In this document: piece after piece, positions 1-5,808 of the stretch
How the letters are laid out: each line of letters begins with the position of its first letter
How positions within the stretch are numbered: position 1 is the stretch's first letter
From: Nitrospinota bacterium
Lineage (GTDB): Bacteria; Nitrospinota; Nitrospinia; UBA9942
Direction of reading: 5' to 3'
NCBI GenBank assembly: GCA_003489165.1
Contig: DNJG01000011.1
Location: 1 to 13,872, forward strand
Length of the DNA stretch: 13,872 nt
The notes under the pieces: generated by a model
Databases searched by the model: none
What the model saw: only the letters and a program-made list of their open reading frames with translations
What the model was told of the DNA's origin: nothing
Position numbers and translations under genes: made by a program

Positions 1-1
1 C

Positions 2-1174
2 AGGATACATAAAAACCTCTGGCCCTATGGGAGTGGTGTATGGGGAAAGAAGGAATGGATATGCCCCAATATTGATAATGAAAATGTAGTATCTCTTTAT
101 GAAGGCAACACAAACCTCTTCTGGGCTGAGAGGTTTGGAAAAGATATAGGTTTGGAGAATTTATGGATAAAGATGTGCGGCAACAGCCACAGCGGCTCAT
201 TCAAAGACCTTGGCATGACAGTCCTCGTATCAATGGTCAAGCAGATGATAGCCAATGGCAAAAAGATAAATGCAGTTGCCTGTGCATCAACCGGAGATAC
301 CTCTGCGGCACTTGCCACATACTGTGCGGCTGCAGGCATCCAGTCTATCGTATTCCTGCCGAAGGGGAAGGTTTCTATCGCCCAGCTTATCCAGCCTATA
401 GCAAACGGCTCACTCGTATTATCACTTGAGACAGATTTTGATGGGTGTATGGAAATTGTTCAGAAGATATGCAGTGACCATAATATATATCTTGCCAATT
501 CCATGAACTCCCTCAGGGTGGAAGGGCAGAAGACAGTCAGTATAGAGATTGCCCAGCAGTTTGACTGGAATGTCCCTGATGTAATTATAATTCCCGGCGG
601 CAATCTCGGTAATGTAAGCGCCCTCGGTAAGGGTTTTTTAATGTTGAAGGATTTGGGGATTATAGATAAACTGCCAAGGATAGTTGTTGCACAGGCAGAA
701 AGGGCAAATCCACTTTATCTGAGCTATAAAACGGGGTTTAAGGAATTTAAACCTATTGTGGCAGGACAGACGCTTGCCAGTGCAATACAGATAGGTAATC
801 CTGTCAGCCATGAGAAGGCAGTAAAGACCTTAAAGATATTTAACGGTATTGTGGAGCAGGCTACAGAAGATGAGCTGTCAAATGCAGCAGCTAAGGGGGA
901 TAAATATGGTATGTTTAACTGCCCCCATACAGGTGTTGCGCTTGCCGTTCTTTTTAAATTATTAAAGAGCGGTGAGATTGACTCAAAAGAAAAGGTGGTG
1001 GTAATATCTACCGCACACGGGCTTAAGTTTACAGATTTTAAGAAGGACTATCATGAGGGCAAGATAGAGGGGGTCCAGTCAAGATATGCAAACCTCCCTG
1101 TCCAGTTGCCTGCTGATATAGATAAGATTAAGGGTGTGATATACGAGAGGATTGAAAAAGAGGGTCATAACTGA
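2..1174 (+). CDS. thrC: Threonine synthase, plant-type (5' truncated by window edge)
   Basis: PLP enzyme of fold type II converting O-phosphohomoserine to threonine, the last step of threonine synthesis, in the cytoplasm. The frame is open from base 2, so the gene starts upstream; 390 residues are visible. In window-peptide numbering: a substrate-loop stretch EGNTNLF near 35, SGSFKD with the PLP Schiff-base lysine at about residue 68 (codon 203-205), STGDTSAAL at 96-104, the phosphate-binding PGGNLGN at 198-204, and HTGVAL and STAHGLKF in the C-terminal third. From memory, WAERFGK, GSFKDLGMTVLVS, TDFDGCM and ANPLYL closely match plant chloroplast threonine synthases rather than the short E. 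coli type. Plant enzymes are activated by S-adenosylmethionine through an N-terminal region, which is mostly outside the window, so that regulation cannot be judged. The stop is 19 nt before the next gene, suggesting co-transcription. Confidence 0.93.
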   Translation, partial: RIHKNLWPYGSGVWGKKEWICPNIDNENVVSLYEGNTNLFWAERFGKDIGLENLWIKMCGNSHSGSFKDLGMTVLVSMVKQMIANGKKINAVACASTGDTSAALATYCAAAGIQSIVFLPKGKVSIAQLIQPIANGSLVLSLETDFDGCMEIVQKICSDHNIYLANSMNSLRVEGQKTVSIEIAQQFDWNVPDVIIIPGGNLGNVSALGKGFLMLKDLGIIDKLPRIVVAQAERANPLYLSYKTGFKEFKPIVAGQTLASAIQIGNPVSHEKAVKTLKIFNGIVEQATEDELSNAAAKGDKYGMFNCPHTGVALAVLFKLLKSGEIDSKEKVVVISTAHGLKFTDFKKDYHEGKIEGVQSRYANLPVQLPADIDKIKGVIYERIEKEGHN

Positions 1175-1180
1175 ATAGTA

Positions 1181-1186
1181 AGGAGG
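1181..1186 (+). promoter_or_regulatory. Strong Shine-Dalgarno AGGAGG for the small gene at 1194
   Basis: AGGAGG lies 7 nt before ATG 1194, in the 19-nt gap after thrC. It fixes the start of the first TA-like gene. No separate promoter is evident in the gap. Confidence 0.8.
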
Positions 1187-1193
1187 AGATATT

Positions 1194-1505
1194 ATGTCAA
1201 CGACTTCAAAAATTTCACGCTCTTTAATTGATGTTGTCAATACTATAGAGCCGGAAGGCGATATTAACTTCAAGGTTAAACATATAATTGAAAATGAACT
1301 TATAAGGAGGTTAAATAGGTATGAGCTGACTATAAGAATCCTTGAAAATAAATATGGTATGTCTTTGTCAGAATTTAAGAAAAAAAAGGTAGTAGTAAAA
1401 AAGGGCTACTCATACGAGGTAGAAAATGACCTATGGGAATGGGAGTCTTCGCAGGATGGTGTAAAAACAGTAAAGACAGAGATTAAAAAACTAAAGACAA
1501 CCTGA
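1194..1505 (+). CDS. Small protein, probable antitoxin of a TA-like pair
   Basis: A 103-residue soluble, charged protein with no signal peptide or membrane segment. The middle (about 27-66) reads as a helical stretch rich in E, R, K and L (IIENELIRRL, YELTIRILENKYGMS), followed by a lysine-rich patch and a tail containing DLWEWE (about 78-83) and DGVKTV (about 87-92). I recall this WEWE plus DGI/VKT tail from small proteins that sit immediately before TumE-like (DUF6516-type) putative toxins, which is the arrangement here; that is recollection, not a search. No helix-turn-helix or ribbon-helix-helix DNA-binding domain is obvious. Its stop overlaps the next start as TGATG, so translation of the two is likely coupled. 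It could instead be an uncharacterised accessory protein. Confidence 0.72.
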   Translation: MSTTSKISRSLIDVVNTIEPEGDINFKVKHIIENELIRRLNRYELTIRILENKYGMSLSEFKKKKVVVKKGYSYEVENDLWEWESSQDGVKTVKTEIKKLKTT

Positions 1506-1855
1506 TGCTAAAGAAAGTTATCTCAGAAATTGAGAAGACATCTTCAGAGTTTCCTTTCATCAAAAATATTGTAAAGATGGATGAAACAGAACATACTATA
1601 AAATGCAGACTTATCTTAAAAGAAGATTTATTTGTTCAGGTCTATGTAAATGTGGAAACTGATACTGTTGGATTCGTTCTTATCAACAAGGGACAGAGAG
1701 TCTATGGGAGGGATGCCATTGAGGGAAAATGGCACAGGCATACATTTGAAAAACCTTTATACCATGATTTTTCACCAACAGGCGTAAAGAAGGTAAACCT
1801 GAAGGGGTTTCTGATAGAGGTTCAAGAGATACTGGATAGGGAAAATCTTCTGTAA
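1505..1855 (+). CDS. Small protein, probable TumE-like toxin of a TA-like pair
   Basis: A 116-residue soluble protein. An N-terminal helix (1-20) is followed by a predicted beta-rich core (residues 30-62: HTIKCRLILK, FVQVYVNV, VGFVLI), then a histidine-rich segment with R65, Y67, D70, WHRH at 76-79 and H87, and a C-terminal helix (98-111). The small beta core plus R-x-Y and WHxH resembles the DUF6516/TumE group of presumed RNase toxins, where conserved polar residues near the C-terminal half would be catalytic; this assignment is by pattern memory only. The ATG overlaps the upstream stop by one base and there is no Shine-Dalgarno, so expression probably depends on translation of the upstream gene, as in many antitoxin-first operons. 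The alternative is a conserved hypothetical pair without toxicity. Confidence 0.72.
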   Translation: MLKKVISEIEKTSSEFPFIKNIVKMDETEHTIKCRLILKEDLFVQVYVNVETDTVGFVLINKGQRVYGRDAIEGKWHRHTFEKPLYHDFSPTGVKKVNLKGFLIEVQEILDRENLL

Positions 1856-1946
1856 AGTATGCTGGAGTTTTAAAAAGAGATATTAATGACCTTAACCTAA
1901 AAAATATAGTGTGAAATAAAAAAATATAAAAGCTAAAAAGCCTTTA

Positions 1947-1971
1947 TCTGTGAAAATCTGTGGCTAAATAT
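1947..1971 (+). repeat. Half-element: two ATCTGTG units ending in GTGGCTAAATA
   Basis: Two ATCTGTG units at 10-bp spacing end in GTGGCTAAATA, the same unit and right edge as the intergenic palindromes at 7730-7758 and 8800-8830. No complementary left arm is visible in the 90 nt upstream, so this looks like a decayed or one-armed copy. It sits immediately before the galU Shine-Dalgarno. The rest of the 130-nt gap (1856-1985) is A/T-rich with no clear promoter or terminator. Confidence 0.5.
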
Positions 1972-1975
1972 TTTT

Positions 1976-1981
1976 AGGAGG
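1976..1981 (+). promoter_or_regulatory. Shine-Dalgarno AGGAGG deciding the TTG start of galU
   Basis: AGGAGG is separated by 4 nt from TTG 1986. There is no in-frame ATG near the expected N-terminus (KIKKAVFPVAGLGT), so the TTG start is supported by both the site and the family's usual N-terminus. The short spacing and the TTG suggest moderate initiation. Confidence 0.7.
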
Positions 1982-1985
1982 TAAA

Positions 1986-2849
1986 TTGAAAATTAAAAAG
2001 GCTGTATTTCCTGTTGCAGGGCTCGGGACAAGATTTCTCCCTGCTACAAAGGCATCTCCGAAGGAGATGATGCCTCTTGTTGATAAGCCTCTAATACAGT
2101 ATGTGGTTGAAGAGGCGATAGATGCCGGTATAGAAGAGGTCATCATGATAACAGGGAGGGGGAAGAATGCCATTGAAGACCACTTTGATATATCTTTTGA
2201 GCTTGAGCATGCCCTTAGGGGTAAGAATGATAATAAGATGTTAGAAGAGGTTCAGAGGATTTCAAATCTTGTTGATTTCTGGTATATAAGGCAGAAGGAG
2301 CCTCTCGGACTCGGTCATGCAATTTTAAGGACTAAAGACCTTATTGGCAATGAGCCTTTTGCAGTATTGCTTGGAGATGATATAATCCATTCAGATGTGC
2401 CTACAATAAAGCAATTAATGAATATATATGAAAAATATAATGCCTCTGTCATTGCAGTGGAGAAGGTTGATAAGAAAGACATTTCAGGCTATGGAGTGAT
2501 TGAGCCTAAAAAGCTTGATGAGAGGGTGTATCAGATAATGGACATGGTGGAAAAACCATCCCCTCAAGATGCACCTTCAGATTTGGCGATAATTGGCAGA
2601 TATATCCTGACACCTGAGATATTTACGGCGTTGGAAAAGACTGTTCCTGATAAATCAGGAGAGATACAGCTTACCTATGGATTAAGACATCTCCTCAAAA
2701 ATCAGGTTGTATATGCCTATCAGTTTGAAGGCAAGAGATACGATGCAGGGAATAAATTGGGTTTTCTTAAAGCCACTGTTGAGTTTGCACTGAGAAGACC
2801 CGACCTTGGAGATAAATTCAGGGAATATTTGAAGGGACTGGAGCTTTAA
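1986..2849 (+). CDS. galU: UTP--glucose-1-phosphate uridylyltransferase
   Basis: Makes UDP-glucose and pyrophosphate from UTP and glucose 1-phosphate, feeding lipopolysaccharide, capsule and glycan synthesis in the cytoplasm. The 287-residue length matches bacterial GalU. Visible motifs: nucleotide-binding AGLGTRFLPATK at 11-22, then PKEMMPLVDKP, which is typical of GalU rather than RfbA; GLGHAIL at about 108; the metal-binding GDD at 130-132; GYGVI at about 168; VEKP at 188-191 with the sugar-phosphate-binding lysine; and GEIQLT at 225-230. The start is TTG behind a strong AGGAGG. hsp20 follows after 15 nt and lon 20 nt after that, so the three may form one transcript, although a link between sugar nucleotides and protein quality control is not obvious. 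No inserted repeat or truncation is seen. Confidence 0.96.
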   Translation: MKIKKAVFPVAGLGTRFLPATKASPKEMMPLVDKPLIQYVVEEAIDAGIEEVIMITGRGKNAIEDHFDISFELEHALRGKNDNKMLEEVQRISNLVDFWYIRQKEPLGLGHAILRTKDLIGNEPFAVLLGDDIIHSDVPTIKQLMNIYEKYNASVIAVEKVDKKDISGYGVIEPKKLDERVYQIMDMVEKPSPQDAPSDLAIIGRYILTPEIFTALEKTVPDKSGEIQLTYGLRHLLKNQVVYAYQFEGKRYDAGNKLGFLKATVEFALRRPDLGDKFREYLKGLEL

Positions 2850-2864
2850 AAGTGTATTGATTTT

Positions 2865-3329
2865 ATGGCAGTCAAAAAGAAAAAAGATTCATCTACAGAA
2901 ATACCTATTAAAAGGGATGAGGTTAAAAACCATACTAATTATACATACTTAGAGGTGTCTGCAGAAAGATATGCCTTAGGAGAGACAAGTTTCATAATGC
3001 TGGATTTATATGAAACCGCAGACCATTTATTTGTAGAGGCTGAAATGCCGGGAGTTTTAGAAGACGATATAAAAGTTTATACAAGCGGAGATAATCTGGT
3101 TATTGAAGGAAATAAGTGTGAACGGATTGAAGGTGAAGGGAAGGTAAATTTTCTATGTATGGAGAGGTCTTTTGGCCCCTTTAAGAGAACGGTCAGCATT
3201 GGTTCGGCAACAGATAAGAGCCGTATAAAGGCAGTCTATTCAAAGGGTATATTGATTGTGCAGATTCCAAAGAGCAGGGAGAGAAGGGAAAAGACAAGGT
3301 GGATTGAAATTGAGAAAAGTGGTGAATAA
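2865..3329 (+). CDS. hsp20: Small heat shock protein, Hsp20/alpha-crystallin family
   Basis: ATP-independent holdase chaperone that binds unfolding proteins and forms oligomers. 154 residues: a short variable N-terminal arm (1-43) starting with a lysine cluster; an alpha-crystallin domain from about 44 to 137 (LDLYETADHLFVEAEMPGV, then DNLVIEG and ERSFGPFKRTV); the consensus AxYxxGIL near 123-130; and a C-terminal IEI at 147-149, the I-x-I tail motif that docks into a neighbouring domain. The ATG is 15 nt after galU; the ribosome binding site is weak, so coupling to galU translation is plausible. lon follows 20 nt later. Pairing of a holdase with Lon fits a proteostasis function. No CIRCE-like operator or heat-shock promoter was recognised in the gap. 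Confidence 0.95.
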   Translation: MAVKKKKDSSTEIPIKRDEVKNHTNYTYLEVSAERYALGETSFIMLDLYETADHLFVEAEMPGVLEDDIKVYTSGDNLVIEGNKCERIEGEGKVNFLCMERSFGPFKRTVSIGSATDKSRIKAVYSKGILIVQIPKSRERREKTRWIEIEKSGE

Positions 3330-3333
3330 CAAC

Positions 3334-3340
3334 AAGGAGG
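3334..3340 (+). promoter_or_regulatory. Strong Shine-Dalgarno AAGGAGG for lon
   Basis: AAGGAGG ends 9 nt before ATG 3350, in the 20-nt gap after hsp20. It supports the annotated start. Confidence 0.8.
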
Positions 3341-3349
3341 CAATTATTA

Positions 3350-5791
3350 ATGGAAGAAAATAATAACGAAGAAAAGGTAGTAACGGCAGTTGATGCATCT
3401 CAGGATTTGCAGACAGAGTTCAAAATCCCTGATGAACTCCCCCTTCTTCCTGTAAGAGATATCGTTATATTTCCATACATGATACTTCCTCTATTTGTGG
3501 GGAGGGAATCTTCTATAAATGCTGTAAATGAAGCCCTCGCATCTGACAGGATGATCCTTCTGGTTGCACAAAAGGATGCAGGGAACAATGAGCCAAAACC
3601 TGAGGATTTATATAAAGTTGGTACAGTGGTAATGATCATAAGGATGCTAAAGCTTCCTGATGGGAGGGTTAAGATACTTGTGCAGGGGTTATCTAAGGCA
3701 AAGATTAATAGTTATGTTTCAGATAAACCGTTTTACAAGGTAAAGGTTGAGAGGATTAAAGAACCATCAGAGCCTAAGGAAAAAACACTAAAGACAGAGG
3801 CACTCATGAGGAATGTAAGGGAACAATTGGAGAAGGCTATCACCCTTGGGAAGATGCTGCCCCCCGACCTCCTTGTCATTGCCGATAATCTTGACTCTCC
3901 GGGAAAATTAGCAGATTTAGCAGCATCCAATCTTGGGCTTAAGGTAGAAGAGGCGCAGCAGATTTTAGAGATACTTGACCATGAAGAGAGATTAAAGAAA
4001 GTAGGGGAGTTCCTGGGCAAGGAGGTAGAGGTGCTTGCCATGCAGCAGAAGATTCAGTCTGCCGCACAGGAGGAGATGACAAAGACACAGAAGGAATATT
4101 TTTTAAGGGAGCAGTTAAAGGCTATACAGAAAGAGCTTGGCGATATTGATGAGAAGACTGAAGAGATAAATGAGTTTAAGAAAAAGATAGCAGATGTAAA
4201 GATGCCAAAGGAGGTTGAGAAAGAGGCATTAAAGCAGCTTGACAGGCTGGCAAAGATGCACCCGGAAGCGGCAGAGGCTACTACTGTCAGGACATACCTT
4301 GAATGGATGGTTGAACTTCCGTGGAGTAAGTCAACTGCAGATAATCTTAACATAAAGAGTGCCGCAAAAGTTCTTGAGGAAGACCACTATGATTTAGAAA
4401 AGGTGAAGGAGAGGATACTTGAGTATCTTGCTGTAAGAAAGCTGAAGACAAAGATGAAGGGCCCTATATTATGTTTTGTCGGTCCACCGGGAGTTGGAAA
4501 GACATCTCTCGGCAAGTCTATAGCAAGGTCGCTTGGGAGGCAGTTTGTAAGAATCTCACTCGGCGGTGTAAGGGATGAGGCTGAGATTAGGGGACACAGA
4601 AGGACATATATCGGTTCTCTTCCCGGAAGGATTATTCAAGGGATAAAGCAGGCAGGCTCAAATAACCCTGTTTTCATGATGGATGAGGTGGATAAGATTG
4701 GTGCTGATTTCAGAGGCGACCCGTCTGCAGCACTCTTAGAGGTTCTTGACCCTGAACAGAACTATTCGTTCAGTGACCATTATCTTGGAGTTCCATTTGA
4801 CCTCTCAAATGTAATGTTTATTACGACAGCAAATCTTACGGACCCCATACCTTCGGCATTGAAAGATAGGATGGAGATAATAAGCCTCTCAGGTTATACA
4901 GAGGAGGAGAAACTGGGAATAGCTAAAAAATATCTCATACCGAGACAGATGGAGGAACATGGCATAAAGGCTAAGCAGATTCATATATCTGATGAGGCAG
5001 TGCTTAAGATTATCTCTCAGTATACGAGAGAGGCAGGCTTAAGGAATCTTGAGAGGGAGATAGCAACTATATGCAGAAAGGTTGCAAAAGATGTTGCACA
5101 AGGGAATGGGAGACTCCATCGTATAAGTGCAGCAAATCTTAATAAGTTTCTTGGTATAAGAAAGTTTCTCTCTGAGACTGAGGCGGAGAGGAATCAGGTG
5201 GGTGTTGCAACAGGGCTTGCATGGACACAGGCAGGCGGTGAGATTATGCATATTGAGGTAACGACTATGAAGGGAAGGGGTGCCCTTACACTTACAGGAC
5301 AACTTGGCGATGTAATGAAAGAGTCTGCACAGGCTGCAATGAGCTATGCAAGGTCAAGGTCAAAAAATTATGGATTGAAGGAAGATTTCTACCAGAAGAT
5401 AGATGTTCATATCCATGTCCCTGCCGGTGCCATTCCAAAGGACGGTCCTTCGGCAGGTATAACTATGGCAACTGCACTCATATCAAGGCTTACAGGCATT
5501 CCTGTGAGAAAGGATGTAGCAATGACAGGCGAAATAACATTAACTGGACGGGTTCTTCCAATCGGAGGGCTAAAGGAGAAATCGCTTGCGGCAAAGAGGG
5601 CAGGTATAATGACCATCATAATACCGAAGGACAATAATAAAGATTTAGAGGAGATACCTTCAAATATAAGAAAGGATATGAAATTCATCCTTGCAAAAGA
5701 GATGGATGATGTAATAAAAAGCGCACTTTTATTTGATAAAGAAAAGAAGCAAAAGATTAAGGGTAAGCCCCGCAGAAGCAAACCAAAATAA
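3350..5791 (+). CDS. lon: ATP-dependent endopeptidase La (LonA)
   Basis: Hexameric AAA+ serine protease that degrades misfolded and regulatory proteins in the cytoplasm. 813 residues, the normal LonA length. Order: acidic extension (1-28); substrate-binding N domain (about 29-225, beginning LPLLPVRDIVIFP); coiled-coil linker (about 225-300, with EYFLREQLKAIQKELG at 249-264); AAA+ module with Walker A GPPGVGKT at 378-385 and Walker B VFMMDEVD at 441-448, plus GGVRDEAEIRGHRRTYIG; sensor region TTANLTDPI and NLEREI; and the protease domain with the Ser in KDGPSAG at 701 and the Lys in GGLKEKS at 744, 43 residues apart as in E. coli Lon. The lysine/arginine-rich C-tail (791-813) is slightly longer than usual. 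All catalytic residues are present and no frame damage is seen. Last of the galU-hsp20-lon run. Confidence 0.98.
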   Translation: MEENNNEEKVVTAVDASQDLQTEFKIPDELPLLPVRDIVIFPYMILPLFVGRESSINAVNEALASDRMILLVAQKDAGNNEPKPEDLYKVGTVVMIIRMLKLPDGRVKILVQGLSKAKINSYVSDKPFYKVKVERIKEPSEPKEKTLKTEALMRNVREQLEKAITLGKMLPPDLLVIADNLDSPGKLADLAASNLGLKVEEAQQILEILDHEERLKKVGEFLGKEVEVLAMQQKIQSAAQEEMTKTQKEYFLREQLKAIQKELGDIDEKTEEINEFKKKIADVKMPKEVEKEALKQLDRLAKMHPEAAEATTVRTYLEWMVELPWSKSTADNLNIKSAAKVLEEDHYDLEKVKERILEYLAVRKLKTKMKGPILCFVGPPGVGKTSLGKSIARSLGRQFVRISLGGVRDEAEIRGHRRTYIGSLPGRIIQGIKQAGSNNPVFMMDEVDKIGADFRGDPSAALLEVLDPEQNYSFSDHYLGVPFDLSNVMFITTANLTDPIPSALKDRMEIISLSGYTEEEKLGIAKKYLIPRQMEEHGIKAKQIHISDEAVLKIISQYTREAGLRNLEREIATICRKVAKDVAQGNGRLHRISAANLNKFLGIRKFLSETEAERNQVGVATGLAWTQAGGEIMHIEVTTMKGRGALTLTGQLGDVMKESAQAAMSYARSRSKNYGLKEDFYQKIDVHIHVPAGAIPKDGPSAGITMATALISRLTGIPVRKDVAMTGEITLTGRVLPIGGLKEKSLAAKRAGIMTIIIPKDNNKDLEEIPSNIRKDMKFILAKEMDDVIKSALLFDKEKKQKIKGKPRRSKPK

Positions 5792-5805
5792 AGTTTGCAT
5801 TTTTA
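5778..5805 (+). terminator. Probable intrinsic terminator of lon
   Basis: GCAAAC (5778-5783) pairs perfectly with GTTTGC (5793-5798) over a 9-nt loop, followed by TTTTTATT from 5800. The stem overlaps the lon stop codon. With only 6 bp it is modest, but its position between convergent lon and nrdJ fits. Read on the minus strand there is no good T-run, so it probably serves lon only. Confidence 0.45.
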
Positions 5806-5808
5806 TTC

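Noticed and set aside
152..154. TTG as the start of threonine synthase
   Set aside because: The frame is open to the window edge and the 50 residues before it contain conserved threonine synthase sequence, including EGNTNLF.
1882..1910. Promoter for galU using TATAGT at 1905
   Set aside because: The -35 position (ATTAAT) is a poor match and the distance to the start is long; not strong enough to list.
3400..5781. Long antisense open frames opposite lon, and others opposite galU and nrdJ
   Set aside because: They follow the codon structure of strongly supported genes on the other strand, have no ribosome sites and no recognisable domains.
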